From: Streptomyces sp. NBC_00306
GTDB lineage: Bacteria; Actinomycetota; Actinomycetes; Streptomycetales; Streptomycetaceae
Assembly: GCF_036169555.1 (NCBI RefSeq)
Contig: NZ_CP108032.1
Location: forward strand, 8,432,001-8,496,000
Direction: 5' to 3'
DNA: 64,000 nt
The translations under genes and the position numbers were made by a program. Positions 34,994 through 44,890 of the stretch are shown here, one piece after another; position 1 is the stretch's first letter, and every line of letters starts with the position of its first letter. The notes below the pieces were generated by a model. It did no database searches. It was given only the letters and a program-made list of their open reading frames with translations, and was not told the origin of the DNA.

Positions 34994-37626
34994 TGGAACT
35001 GTCCTTTCCTGCTGGTGTCTTCGGCGGGCTTGCTTCCGGCCCCGGAGGGGGCATGGGCGAGGCCGGGTTGGCCGGTGAGCCATTCACGGACGATCTGCTC
35101 CTGTCCTGCGGCCACCTTGGTGAGCTTTTCGAGCGTTTGAGCGCGCGTGTTGTCGAGTGCTTTGCGCTGCAGGGCGTTGCGCTGGCCAGAGAGGGCGAGA
35201 GAGGCGAACGCCTCGTGCAGCTCCGGCCCGCGGATGAGGAGTGGTCCGATGCGCTTGCCGCGGACGGTGAAGGAAGCCCAGTGGTGGTAGCGGTCGAGTT
35301 CGGCGGCCTCGGCGGGGTCGACCTGGTCTCCCCACTCGCCGGTGATGTGCCGGATTGCCTCGATCGATCCGGCGGTGGTGGACAGGCACGAGGCGTTCTG
35401 CAGGAGCGCGGTGCGCACTTCGGGGCTGAGCCGGTGCAGCATCTGCGTCATGCCGTGCATCCGGACCTTGAACTTGCGTAGCTGCTCGGTGATCTCGGCG
35501 AGGGTGGAGGAGGCGGCGCCGTCCAGGGAGATCAGTTCGTCGAGGTAGAGGCGGAACGGGATCCGGTCCGCTTCTCGCAGGTCGCGGCGGGAGAGTCCGG
35601 CGCGGAGCATGTCGCGCACCAGGAGGGAGACCAAGAGCCGGTCGGTGGGGCCGGTGCCCGGCGGGCAGATCCACACCACGTGGGAGTCGTCCATGGCGCG
35701 TCGGATGTCGTAGCTGCCGATAGGGGAGCCGAGGAAGGCCCTGATGACGGGGGAGGCGGCGAGGCGGGCGAGCGGGTTGAGGACGGTCGGCAGGGCGTCT
35801 TTGGGGATCTCGGTGAAGGACGTCGTCCACCAGCGCTGTGCGTCGGCCTCGAGCTGGTTGATGACCAGGGCGCGGAAGCCGGGGTCGGTCAGGAGCGGGC
35901 TGATCTGGAAGATGGTCGTCTGCTTGTCCGGCTTCTTGCATGCGACGGCTTGGGCGTTGACGGCGACGAGCGCTTCGATGGCCTTGGTGAGGATGGTGAT
36001 AGCGCGCGGAGCGTTCGCATCGCCCCAGCCGAGGCTGGTGGCGAAGGCGTCCACGGTCGCCGCGACGACCTCGTGAGGGGTCTTGCCGCCGGTCAGGCTC
36101 AGCGGGTTCCAGCACCCCAGCCTGTCCTGTGGGTGGCGGATGGTCAGGTCGAACAGCCACGTGCGGTTCATGATCTCGGAGTGAGCGAGGTACGGGGCGA
36201 CGGTGTCCCACGAGTCGCGGTGCGGGTCGACGAACGCGAGCCCGCGGTCCGCGTGCGCGGATGCGGTCGCCTGAACGAGGGCCCGCATCGTCTTGCCCCA
36301 GCCGGCCTTGCCGACCTGGACTTCGAAAAGCGTGTCCTCCTCGCGGGTGGCGATCAGGCGCTCGGTGCCGTCCGGTGTCCGGTAGTAGCCCTGCGGCAGC
36401 AAGGAGGAGCCCGGATGGTAGGTCGGGATGTCGGTGGCGAGAACCGGCAGCCGGGCATGTGTCGTCGGTGGCTTCAAGAGCCCGGCGAGTTCCTCAATCC
36501 TCGCCCATGAGTTGCGGGACGGGGCGATCAGGCCGGTGTTCCACCGTTCGTCGAACCGCGGGCGCCACGGCCACCGGTCCGGCCCGAACCGCCACGGCCC
36601 GAAGGAGAACCCCAGCGAGGACAGGCGGGTGCGTGCCGCGTACACGTCCAGCGCCGCCTCAATGTGCCGCAGCCGGCGCTCGGCCCGCCCCACCACGTCG
36701 GACGAGCAGCGCACCATCAGCTGTACGCGCACCAGGCCGGTGTCCTCGGCGAGCTTGCCCAGCACCTTCTCCCGGTCCACGCGTGGCGGCCGCGGCGTCA
36801 TCAGCAGCCGCCGGCCTTCCCCTCCGCGCTGCTGCTGCGGCACGGTCAGCTTCGTGAGCTGCCATGACAGGGCGTCTTCCATCGTGGCGGCGTCCTGGGT
36901 CATCCACTGCGCTTCGCGGCGGGACTGGCGCCGGGCTGCCTGGCGGGCGTTGTCGACGACCTGCCAGCGCCGGGCCCGTAGCCGCCACCGTGCCGCGGGG
37001 GACAGGTCGAGGCACACCTCTGCCAGGTCTCCCAGGTCGTTGCGCAGGTCGGCGACGGCGTCGATCAGCGGCTGCAGAGGGTCCGGTTCCAGCGGAACCT
37101 CCCGCAGCCGTGCACCGGGGGCGCCGTGCAGGGCGAATACCGCGCGCACCGTGTGCTTGCTCCGCTTCCTCCTCGGTGGGGCCGCCGGTTCGCTGCGCAC
37201 GCGGGCGTAGGGGGTTTGCCGCAGCAGTTGCTCCGCTGAAGCCGGGCCTTCCACCCGGTAGGTGAGGGGCTTGGAGCTGTCGGCGACCAGCCGGATGCGG
37301 ACGGTGCGCGCGTTGCGCGGTGCCCACCACTTGCCGGCGGTAGCCGCGCGGATCAGCTGGGCGCCGAACCTCAGGACTTCTTCCTCACCGGTCTCAAAGG
37401 TCCGGGAGGGAACGAGCTCGACATAGGTGCGGTGACGCAGCGCCCGCGCGGACAGGTAGCGCTCCAGCACGGCCCAGCCGGTGAACGCTGCCGCGGCCAG
37501 GATGCCGATCCACCAGGCGTTGTCGTAGACCCAGTTCCCGGACTGCCAGCACCACTCGACCGGGCCGAGCAGTGCGTCCCACACCAGCTCCGGAGTGGAT
37601 GCGAGCGTTACCGGACGGGGTTCCAT
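34990..37626 (-). CDS. T4SS coupling ATPase (VirD4/TcpA-like)
   Basis: An 878-aa ATPase. One N-terminal membrane helix (WWIGILAAAAFTGWAVLERYL) is followed by a long N-terminal region, then Walker A GKAGWGKT at residues 439-446 and Walker B FRLYLDELISL. MHGMTQMLHRLSPEVRTALL is typical of TraD/VirD4-like proteins. It probably docks DNA or protein substrates to the secretion channel. The gene overlaps the preceding one by 19 bases and is coupled to the replication-relaxation gene. Confidence 0.88.
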   Translation of the reverse strand: MEPRPVTLASTPELVWDALLGPVEWCWQSGNWVYDNAWWIGILAAAAFTGWAVLERYLSARALRHRTYVELVPSRTFETGEEEVLRFGAQLIRAATAGKWWAPRNARTVRIRLVADSSKPLTYRVEGPASAEQLLRQTPYARVRSEPAAPPRRKRSKHTVRAVFALHGAPGARLREVPLEPDPLQPLIDAVADLRNDLGDLAEVCLDLSPAARWRLRARRWQVVDNARQAARRQSRREAQWMTQDAATMEDALSWQLTKLTVPQQQRGGEGRRLLMTPRPPRVDREKVLGKLAEDTGLVRVQLMVRCSSDVVGRAERRLRHIEAALDVYAARTRLSSLGFSFGPWRFGPDRWPWRPRFDERWNTGLIAPSRNSWARIEELAGLLKPPTTHARLPVLATDIPTYHPGSSLLPQGYYRTPDGTERLIATREEDTLFEVQVGKAGWGKTMRALVQATASAHADRGLAFVDPHRDSWDTVAPYLAHSEIMNRTWLFDLTIRHPQDRLGCWNPLSLTGGKTPHEVVAATVDAFATSLGWGDANAPRAITILTKAIEALVAVNAQAVACKKPDKQTTIFQISPLLTDPGFRALVINQLEADAQRWWTTSFTEIPKDALPTVLNPLARLAASPVIRAFLGSPIGSYDIRRAMDDSHVVWICPPGTGPTDRLLVSLLVRDMLRAGLSRRDLREADRIPFRLYLDELISLDGAASSTLAEITEQLRKFKVRMHGMTQMLHRLSPEVRTALLQNASCLSTTAGSIEAIRHITGEWGDQVDPAEAAELDRYHHWASFTVRGKRIGPLLIRGPELHEAFASLALSGQRNALQRKALDNTRAQTLEKLTKVAAGQEQIVREWLTGQPGLAHAPSGAGSKPAEDTSRKGQFQ

Positions 37627-38210
37627 GTGGCTCCTTCACGGGTGAGGCGGACTGTTGCAGGGCGGCTGTCGAGGTACGTTCCGGACGGGTCGGCTCCGGT
37701 CCACACCAGGTGCACCACCACGGCGTTGGTACCGGGGTGGTCGGGGTCGCGGCGGGCGACGGCGGCCTGGAGCCGAACCCGCGTGTAGATGGCGGTGACG
37801 GGCTGGGTGAAGTAGCGCGGCCACCTCTGCCGGCCGACGCCGGTCACCTCTGCGCTCCACACCGCCCGGCCCAACGTCGCGAGCCGGCTGCTCAGGCCAG
37901 CGGGCAGGTCACGCGGCATGGCTCGTTCCAGCGCCTGTTGCACGAGCGGGTCAGCTGCGGGCCCCGACCCGGGCGGCGGCAGGGCACCTGCCGCCGGCGT
38001 CGCGCCAACGGAGGCGGGCTTCGATGGTGTGCTGGTGCCCGTCACTTCGGTATCCGGCTGCGACTCGGCGGCCGCCGAAGGGAGAGGGACGGCTCGGTCC
38101 GGCGGCGGGGCACTCGGGAGTGCGAAGGCGATCAGGAGGCAGCCCGAGGCTGCGAGCAGGGGCGCGGCCAGCAGCAGAGCCCTGGTTCGGATGGGCGAGC
38201 TGGTGGTCAT
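37608..38210 (-). CDS. Exported accessory protein of the T4SS operon
   Basis: A 200-aa protein with an N-terminal signal or anchor (ALLLAAPLLAASGCLLIAFAL), a proline/serine-rich linker and a beta-rich C-terminal domain (PRYFTQPVTAIYTRVRLQAA, NAVVVHLVWTGADPSGTYLD). It is coupled to the peptidoglycan-hydrolase gene by ATGA. The fold is reminiscent of VirB8/TcpC-like exported domains, but that is only an impression. Function unknown. Confidence 0.65.
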   Translation of the reverse strand: MTTSSPIRTRALLLAAPLLAASGCLLIAFALPSAPPPDRAVPLPSAAAESQPDTEVTGTSTPSKPASVGATPAAGALPPPGSGPAADPLVQQALERAMPRDLPAGLSSRLATLGRAVWSAEVTGVGRQRWPRYFTQPVTAIYTRVRLQAAVARRDPDHPGTNAVVVHLVWTGADPSGTYLDSRPATVRLTREGATWNPVR

Positions 38211-39352
38211 AGGATCCGGGCACCTCCGGCGAAGCCGGACATGGCGCTGACCGGGTCGACGCGCACTTTGGTTCCCGGGCGGGCGGCGTTGATCATTTCG
38301 CCGTTTCCGAGGGCGATCCCGACGTGGTAGATCGTGCTGTCCACTCCGGGCGTGTAGCCGAAGAAGACGAGGTCGCCGGGCTGGAGTGCGGCGATGCCGG
38401 CGGAGGGGGGGATCCGCTTGCCGACAGTGGCCTGTGCGGCCGCGGTGCGAGGCAGTGTCACCCCGGCCTGCGCGAACGCATAGAGCGCCAGACCTGAGCA
38501 GTCGAAGCCGACGACGAAGGTGCCGTTCTGCCCGCCGGGCGAGCAGCAGATCCCGGTCGAGGGCCCCTTGGGGCTGCCGCCGCCCCACGAGTAGGGCACG
38601 CCCTTCTGCGCGATGGCGGCTTTGAGGACGGTGGCGACGTTGCCGGTGACGCCGCTGAGGTCGACCGTTTTGGCGGCGGCTTCGTACCGGTCGATCCATG
38701 ACAGGACATCGCTCACGTACGGGTCGGAGTGGTTGTACTGGAAGACGGCCTTCTTCAGCTGGGCCCGGTCGGTGAGGTTGCGTCCCTTCCCGCACAGGTA
38801 GAGGGCGGCGGACAGGGCGGCGTCGTCCGCGTTGTGCGGGTCGACGGCCTTGTCCTTGTTGCCGTCGCGGCCGTTCGCGCGGAACGTGGCGGGCAGGAAC
38901 TGGAAGGGCCCGACCGCCCGTTCGTAGCGGGTGTCGCCGTCCCACGCTCCTGCGTCGGTGTCGGGGAACGCGGTCAGATTGCCGCCGACGCCGGAGCCGT
39001 TGAGGACCGGGCCGAGGATGCGCGGATGAATGTCCCCGGCCGCCGTGACGGTGCGGCCGCCGGCGTGGTTCGACTCGATCCGCGCGATACCGGCGAGGAC
39101 CGGCCACCGCATCCCGCGGCACTTCGGCGCCACACTGCGGATGTCCGCGGCCGCGTTTTTGTACGCGGCCAGCATCCGCTCCGGTATCCCGACAGCAGCG
39201 CCACCGACAGCGTCTACCGGCACGCTCGCGTCGCGGGAAGCGAGCGCGCCGGCTGCGGACATCACCGTGATCACCGGGGCGCAGCACACCGCGCACGCCA
39301 GCAGCAAGGCAGTGAGGCAGCCCCACTTCCGCCACGCCTTGACCGCCTTCAT
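38207..39352 (-). CDS. Bifunctional lytic transglycosylase and NlpC/P60 peptidase (VirB1-like)
   Basis: A 381-aa peptidoglycan hydrolase. After a signal anchor, a lytic transglycosylase domain has the catalytic glutamate in ARIESNHAGG (E93) and QFLPATFR. The C-terminal NlpC/P60 domain has the nucleophile in GFDCSGL (C285) and the histidine in YHVGIALGNG (H343). It should open the wall for the conjugation channel, as VirB1/TcpG-type proteins do. ATGA overlaps couple it to genes on both sides. Confidence 0.9.
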   Translation of the reverse strand: MKAVKAWRKWGCLTALLLACAVCCAPVITVMSAAGALASRDASVPVDAVGGAAVGIPERMLAAYKNAAADIRSVAPKCRGMRWPVLAGIARIESNHAGGRTVTAAGDIHPRILGPVLNGSGVGGNLTAFPDTDAGAWDGDTRYERAVGPFQFLPATFRANGRDGNKDKAVDPHNADDAALSAALYLCGKGRNLTDRAQLKKAVFQYNHSDPYVSDVLSWIDRYEAAAKTVDLSGVTGNVATVLKAAIAQKGVPYSWGGGSPKGPSTGICCSPGGQNGTFVVGFDCSGLALYAFAQAGVTLPRTAAAQATVGKRIPPSAGIAALQPGDLVFFGYTPGVDSTIYHVGIALGNGEMINAARPGTKVRVDPVSAMSGFAGGARIL

Positions 39353-41922
39353 TCGCCGTCACCGCCCCACCGGGGCTCCTCGTCCCAACTGGTGCGCTGG
39401 GCCCGCATCAGGGCGTCGAACACCCGCCGCCGTGCATCGACCGCCGGATCCTCCTGACGCGCCGCAGCGCGGTCCCCGCCGCCACCGGCATTGGGGCGGT
39501 CCGCGGTCGGGGTGGAGGTGTAGATGACGGCTCCGGCGGACGCATCCCGGGCGGCGATGCGTGCCCGGGTGGCGGGGTCGTGGACCTGCCATGCGGTGGC
39601 CGCGCGCTGGGAGGCGTGATCGACGGCCTGCCCGACGGACCGTCCGGCCTGAGCCCACTGGCCGGCGTCCTGCCTCACCTGGTTCGCTGCCACCTTCAGC
39701 TGCGTCTTCGCGTCCTGCGTGTACTGCGACGTCCGGTGCCCGCCGGCCTGGAGATTGCGCGGCAGGCCGAGGGTTGCGCCGTAGCCGACGCGGGCCGCGG
39801 TGGAAGCGATGCGGTAGCCGCGCAGGCGGGACGCCTTCTGGTGGATCCTCGAGCCCAGCAACGGCCGGTCGGTGTCCGGGTCGTGCAGGATCTCCCCCGT
39901 CGTCGGGTTCACCCGCACCCCGCCACCCGCACCACCGGTACCGGGTGCGTCTGCGTTCTCGCCCCTGTTGGCGATGATGCGCAGCAGCTTGAGGGACTCG
40001 TCTTCCTTGGGCGGGGCTTTGCCGATCAGCGCACCGTAGGCGCCCTTCAGGGCGAGCGGGCCGCCGTGGGCGCCGAGCGCCAGCGGTGCCAGGCCGCGGC
40101 GTGCCTCCGCCATGGCCTCCCCGGCCATCCGGTTGGGATCGAGGACCGAGCCGGTGCCGTCGCCGAGGGCGGCGAGCGAGCCGAGGAGACCGTGGCGCGC
40201 GCCGAACGCCTGGTGCGCGCCGGACAGCCCGCGTGCGCCGAACAGTCCGGCAGACATGCCTCCGGCGCCGATGCCGTGCATTGCGAGCGCCGCACCGAGT
40301 TCGGAGGTGTCGCCGGGCAGGTGGGTGCCGCCGACCTTCGCGTACCGCATCCGCATGGCCATGCGCTGGCCGAAGGTCGTGATGCCGGCGAGCAGACGGC
40401 GGTGAAAAACGAGGCCGACCAGGGCCAGAACGTCGAGGAGCAGGAGGCGTTCGACCATCAGGTCGGGGCCGTCGGTGAGGATCACGTCCAGCGCCATGCC
40501 GAAGAACGGCAGGAACAGGCAGATCCCGAACATCGACATCATGGAGATGCAGAACAGGGCCAGCCACTTCCACACGGTCTGCCGGTTCGGGCCGGGCAGC
40601 ATGCCCCACACCAGCGCCACCACCCCGCCGGCGGCCGCAGCCGCATCAGCTGCCTGCGTCCCCAGGAGGACGATCGCGGCGGACAGCAGCATCGCGCAGA
40701 TCAGCAGCGCGGCGATCAGCAGCAGAAGCACGCCGCCGACCCGTTCCCAGGACGGCGCCTTGGCGTATTCGGCGCACTCCTTGCCGACCGGACCGGCGTC
40801 CTTGAGGTCGGCGAGGAAGGCGGCGAACTGCTGGTCCTCCTCGCTCAGCACCGGCTCCAGGGTGTCCAGCAGCGCGTCGCCCTTGGTCAGCCCCGGCAGC
40901 GCCGCCGGGCCGCCTTCATCGCGGCAATAGCGCTCGGCATGGTCGGACAGGTAACGGCACTGGTCCTCTTCACCGTCGGAGCGGCAGTAGTCCCCGGCAG
41001 CTCCGACGATCCGCTCGCACGGATCGTCCTTCTTCTCGTCGCCCTTGTCGCCCTGGTAGCCGCCGGTGATCCACTTCAGGTGTGCTTCGTAGGCCTTCTT
41101 GTCCGAGGCCTTGCCGGGGTCGAGGATGCGCCCGTACTGCAGCAGCATGTACGGCTTGACCACCAGAGCGTTGGTGACCGAGTCCTGGATCGGCCGGGCG
41201 ACCTGCTCGGCGGAGACGGGCTTCTTCCCCTGCTCTTCAAGGCACTTCGTCTCGTCCCGGCCGGCCATCCCGGGGCACGGACCGGCGCTGTAGATTTTCC
41301 CGCCCCAGTCGTAGGAGTTGACCGTCTCCTGCGCGATCTCGCCCGCGGCCTGCTGCGAGGTGACCAGCGGGCCCTGCTCGGAGAGGAGGTAGTCGGGGCG
41401 GATGAACGCGCTCGCGGCGAACGCGGCGATGAGGAGCGTGAGGACGATCTCCCCGAGCCCTTTGCCGACTTTACCGCGCACCATCAGCACCAGGCCGAAG
41501 ATGAACGCCCACCCCAGCAGCAGCCCTTTGAGGCCGAGCTGGTCGACGACCGCGTGCTCATACGCGTCGGACACCTGCTGCGCCGGGTCGGCGAGCAGCT
41601 TCAGCAGCGGAAACCGGAACGCGACCTCGATCGCCCAGCACGCCAGCCCCACCAGAATCCGCAGGACCTGGAAGAGGCCCGAGAGGACGAACGCGAGGAT
41701 CTGCGACTTGAGGGAGAACACCGACCCGCCGCTGGCGGACAGCTCGTAGCCGTTGATCGGGGCGCCCTCGGAGCTGTTGACGTTCAGCGGGTCGAGGAAG
41801 CTCCCGCTCTCCCCGCTGCTGTCGGCGGCGTGCGCGACGCTTGTGTTCACCGTCAGGAACACCACCGTCAGCAGCACCGTGAATCCGGCGGATCGCAGCG
41901 TGCCGCGATCGGGCCGCTTCAC
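39349..41922 (-). CDS. VirB6/TrbL-like polytopic membrane protein
   Basis: An 857-aa membrane protein from GTG 41922 (GTGA with the upstream gene). A signal (FTVLLTVVFLTVNTSVAHA) is followed by several membrane helices up to about residue 510, with a cysteine-rich exported loop (KDDPCERIVGAAGDYC, EEDQCRYLSDHAERYC). The C-terminal third is a long soluble, alanine/glycine-rich domain. This pattern fits VirB6/TrbL of actinobacterial T4SS, the central channel subunit. The repeated C-x-x-IVG...YC motif also occurs in the next small protein. Confidence 0.85.
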   Translation of the reverse strand: MKRPDRGTLRSAGFTVLLTVVFLTVNTSVAHAADSSGESGSFLDPLNVNSSEGAPINGYELSASGGSVFSLKSQILAFVLSGLFQVLRILVGLACWAIEVAFRFPLLKLLADPAQQVSDAYEHAVVDQLGLKGLLLGWAFIFGLVLMVRGKVGKGLGEIVLTLLIAAFAASAFIRPDYLLSEQGPLVTSQQAAGEIAQETVNSYDWGGKIYSAGPCPGMAGRDETKCLEEQGKKPVSAEQVARPIQDSVTNALVVKPYMLLQYGRILDPGKASDKKAYEAHLKWITGGYQGDKGDEKKDDPCERIVGAAGDYCRSDGEEDQCRYLSDHAERYCRDEGGPAALPGLTKGDALLDTLEPVLSEEDQQFAAFLADLKDAGPVGKECAEYAKAPSWERVGGVLLLLIAALLICAMLLSAAIVLLGTQAADAAAAAGGVVALVWGMLPGPNRQTVWKWLALFCISMMSMFGICLFLPFFGMALDVILTDGPDLMVERLLLLDVLALVGLVFHRRLLAGITTFGQRMAMRMRYAKVGGTHLPGDTSELGAALAMHGIGAGGMSAGLFGARGLSGAHQAFGARHGLLGSLAALGDGTGSVLDPNRMAGEAMAEARRGLAPLALGAHGGPLALKGAYGALIGKAPPKEDESLKLLRIIANRGENADAPGTGGAGGGVRVNPTTGEILHDPDTDRPLLGSRIHQKASRLRGYRIASTAARVGYGATLGLPRNLQAGGHRTSQYTQDAKTQLKVAANQVRQDAGQWAQAGRSVGQAVDHASQRAATAWQVHDPATRARIAARDASAGAVIYTSTPTADRPNAGGGGDRAAARQEDPAVDARRRVFDALMRAQRTSWDEEPRWGGDGE

Positions 41923-42242
41923 CGTCGACCCCGCCCTGCCGTGAGGGACAGCCCGATCGCACCGGTGATGGCTGCGCTGGAGAACAGCAGCAGCCAACCG
42001 CTCTGCTCTGCGCCGGCTCGGCGTGGGGCAGCGACGGGCTCTGAGGTGCCGAGAGTGGTCTGCCGGCAGTAGATGTGGGCTGGTCCGACGATGGTGTCGC
42101 ATGGATCGTCTGCCACCGGAGCGTTCGTTTCCGGGCCCGGCGCAGGCTGCGGCAGGATCCAGGTTGCAGCGAGGCACAGGACCAGCAGCACTCCGGTCAC
42201 CGTGCCGAGGACTGCCCGCAGGCGGGAGGTGCGGCGGCTCAT
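41919..42242 (-). CDS. Small membrane protein of the T4SS operon
   Basis: A 107-aa protein with two hydrophobic segments (LGTVTGVLLVLCLAATWIL and SGWLLLFSSAAITGAIGLSL). Between them an exported loop contains DDPCDTIVGPAHIYCRQTT, echoing the DPCERIVGAAGDYC motif of the VirB6-like protein just downstream. The two proteins may therefore contact the same partner. ATGA/GTGA overlaps on both sides. No family name recognised. Confidence 0.75.
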   Translation of the reverse strand: MSRRTSRLRAVLGTVTGVLLVLCLAATWILPQPAPGPETNAPVADDPCDTIVGPAHIYCRQTTLGTSEPVAAPRRAGAEQSGWLLLFSSAAITGAIGLSLTAGRGRR

Positions 42243-44890
42243 GACGGACTACCGTCCGAGGCGGCGTCAGCGTGCTCGAGGACGGCGCCCGTGGTGTCGT
42301 CGGTCAGGTGGGCGCCGGGGGTTGTGTAGATGGCGTTCTGGATGCGCGGCACTGGCGGGACGTGGACCTTGATACGGCCGACCTGCATGCGCGGGTCGCG
42401 CAGCAGCATCTCGCCGTCTCGTCCGGGCTGGCCGACGGGGGACAGGCCGGTGGTGACGAGCCTGACCAAGTCTTCGGCGTTGCTGTCGAGGCCGAGGAAC
42501 GACAGGGCCTTGCGGGCGCGGGCCTCGTCGCTGGTTCGGGCGACGATCTTGTAGGCGAGCAGGCCTGCATCAGGGCCGAGTTCGTCGAAGTCGTGCGCGG
42601 CGAGGATGCAGCCGGCGCCGTGCTTGCGGCCGTCGTGGAGGATCTCATGGACCAGGGCACTGCCTTCCGCGCTGGAGGTGAGCCAGTAGCACTCGTCCAT
42701 CGCGACCGCGCAGAACCGGGACGGATCCGTGAAGGCGGCCTGCCGGGCGATCGCTGCGAGCAGGTAGAGGACGGCACGGCCGATGAGCGCTTCGAGGGGC
42801 TGCTGGCGCAGCACGTCGACGTTGGCGAACGCCTCGCGCGGCGGCAGGGTCAATCCTGTCGTGGTGACGACGACCATGTCGGCCCCCAGGTCGCCGTCCA
42901 ACGTCACGGGCGGCAGATCCGGGTGGAACACCATCGCTGCGAGGGGGTTGGAGGAGACGATCTGCAGAAGGTCGGCCATGGTCGCGGCCGCGTCCCGCCT
43001 CGTCGCGGTACCGGCCTCGTTGCCGGCCATTGTTTGCAGCACCGCAAGGACGCGCGCCATGGACGGGTCGTCGCCGGCGGCGACTTCCTCGACGGCGTGG
43101 TGGAGTACGGCTCCGGACGCGGACATCGGCCCGATGCCGAGCTGCAGCGTGAGGTAGGACTGGGCGTAGTGGGCGCCGATCGGACCGCCGAACACGCGCA
43201 GCGGGTCGATCGACAGCTCGGCCTTGGCGGCGTCGATGACCTGGCAGCGGTTCCCGGCCGCGGACTTGGCGAAGGTGGCCCATTCGCGGATCGGGGTGCG
43301 GTCGATGACGATCGCCCGCCCGCCCCGGTCGACGACCGCGGACGTCAGAAGCTTCTCCAGCACGCTCTTGCCGGCACCGAGGTCGCCCACGATGCCCACC
43401 GATGCGGAGGCGTTGCGCCGCGGCGCGTCGGCGATGTTCAGCAGGACCGGTCGGATCGTGCCGCAGTCCAGGTCGATGCCGACCATCAGCCCGGTCGGGT
43501 CCCCGACCGTGGTGTTCGTGAACGCGCCCGCAGCGGCCCAGTCCTCGGACAGCTGGTGCTGAGTGAACTCCCGCACCGCCGCCGGGCGCACCGCACCCGG
43601 CAGGCCCAGCGAAAAGAGTGCTTCCTGCATGCCATGCGGGCGCACCGCCCGGTAGTCCCCGCCGGACAACAGACCGGCGAGTGCGCGTGCCCGTGCATCG
43701 CAGGTGACCAGGTCCGGCCCCCAGACGGTGAGGACCGTCACCGACTGGACCTCCACCTCGACACTCGTACGCGACAGACGCGCATCGACTTCCGCGAGGT
43801 CGCCGGCTGCCTCGGGCAGCGAGTGCGGCATCCCGGTCGGCTGCGCCCCGTACTGCTCGGCCTGGTCCAGCAGCTCCTTCTTCTTGCGCCGCACCTGCTC
43901 CTTGGCCCGCTCCGCCGTCACCACCTGCATGTCGACGGTGAAGTCGACCGGGAAGTCGAGGCCTTCGAGCTGGGCCAACAGATCGGCCGACTCCATGGCG
44001 CGGGCTGCGGGGAGTTCGGCTAGTGCGAGGTGGGCCTGGTAGCCGGTACCCGTCTCGCTCTCGACCTGCAGCCACCTGCGCAGCAGCGGGGAGGCGCCGT
44101 CCTTACGCCACCACGGCTGGCCCTGCCGCGACGCACGCGGCTTCGCCTTCCGTCTTGTCTTCAGCGACGCGTCGTCGCCGGTGCGTGCCTCGAGAGGGCG
44201 GCCGCCTTCGGCGAGGCGGACCTGCCCGAGGTCGGCATACGTGGGCGAGCGCAGGACACCGCCACGGATGCGACCGCCGTAGAGCGTGGACTGCTCCGCG
44301 TCGGCCAGGAGCGGCTCTTCCAGACCGCGGTGGACCGCGTGCTGGACCATCCACACGATCTCGGTCGGCGACGCGGGCCGTAGTTCCAGGCCTCCGCCGA
44401 GCGCGGCCTGCAGCCGTCCGGCCTGGTCCGTGTAGTCGGACACCTCCGCGGCCGATACCGGCGCCGGCGGCAGACCGAGAGCGGCGGAGAGTTCGGTCCA
44501 CATCGCTGCACCGGTCGCGGCGAAGTCGAAGCGGCCGTGCGGTGACGAGAGCGGCAGGGCGAGCCACAGGGTGCGGCGGTGCATCTCCTGTCCGGCCAGC
44601 AGATCCAGGCCGGCCGCAGTCGTCTCCGCCCACGCGGGCAGACGCTGCCAGGGGACGCCGTCGACCATCTGATCCGCGACTTCGCCCGGATCGACCCGGG
44701 CGGCCAGCCCGAACAGTCGCGGCGCGCCGGCGAGGGAACGCACCAGGCCGGTCACCCGGTTGAGCAGTTCGTCGCGAACGCGGGCGGGGACGTAGCGGCC
44801 GCCGACCGGAGTCACCCGCCAGATCGCCCACACGCCGCCGGATGTCGACCACACCAGGTGCCCGGCAATGTGCCGGAAGGGAATGCGCAT
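42239..44890 (-). CDS. VirB4-like T4SS ATPase
   Basis: An 883-aa ATPase from ATG 44890 (shares one base with the previous stop). Walker A GDLGAGKS is at residues 502-509 and the Walker B region is FCAVAMDECYWL. The final 130 residues (AGCILAAHDFDELGPDAGLL...) are typical of VirB4. The N-terminal half is the membrane-associated domain. It energises the secretion channel and pilus or substrate transport. Confidence 0.9.
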   Translation of the reverse strand: MRIPFRHIAGHLVWSTSGGVWAIWRVTPVGGRYVPARVRDELLNRVTGLVRSLAGAPRLFGLAARVDPGEVADQMVDGVPWQRLPAWAETTAAGLDLLAGQEMHRRTLWLALPLSSPHGRFDFAATGAAMWTELSAALGLPPAPVSAAEVSDYTDQAGRLQAALGGGLELRPASPTEIVWMVQHAVHRGLEEPLLADAEQSTLYGGRIRGGVLRSPTYADLGQVRLAEGGRPLEARTGDDASLKTRRKAKPRASRQGQPWWRKDGASPLLRRWLQVESETGTGYQAHLALAELPAARAMESADLLAQLEGLDFPVDFTVDMQVVTAERAKEQVRRKKKELLDQAEQYGAQPTGMPHSLPEAAGDLAEVDARLSRTSVEVEVQSVTVLTVWGPDLVTCDARARALAGLLSGGDYRAVRPHGMQEALFSLGLPGAVRPAAVREFTQHQLSEDWAAAGAFTNTTVGDPTGLMVGIDLDCGTIRPVLLNIADAPRRNASASVGIVGDLGAGKSVLEKLLTSAVVDRGGRAIVIDRTPIREWATFAKSAAGNRCQVIDAAKAELSIDPLRVFGGPIGAHYAQSYLTLQLGIGPMSASGAVLHHAVEEVAAGDDPSMARVLAVLQTMAGNEAGTATRRDAAATMADLLQIVSSNPLAAMVFHPDLPPVTLDGDLGADMVVVTTTGLTLPPREAFANVDVLRQQPLEALIGRAVLYLLAAIARQAAFTDPSRFCAVAMDECYWLTSSAEGSALVHEILHDGRKHGAGCILAAHDFDELGPDAGLLAYKIVARTSDEARARKALSFLGLDSNAEDLVRLVTTGLSPVGQPGRDGEMLLRDPRMQVGRIKVHVPPVPRIQNAIYTTPGAHLTDDTTGAVLEHADAASDGSPS

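Noticed and set aside
39580..42072. Long open frame on the plus strand opposite the VirB6-like gene
   Set aside because: It lies entirely antisense to a well-supported gene with coupled neighbours; its residues are the low-complexity pattern expected from high-GC shadow frames.
42272..44023. Long plus-strand frame opposite the VirB4 gene
   Set aside because: Antisense shadow of a gene with clear Walker motifs; no start site or domain support.
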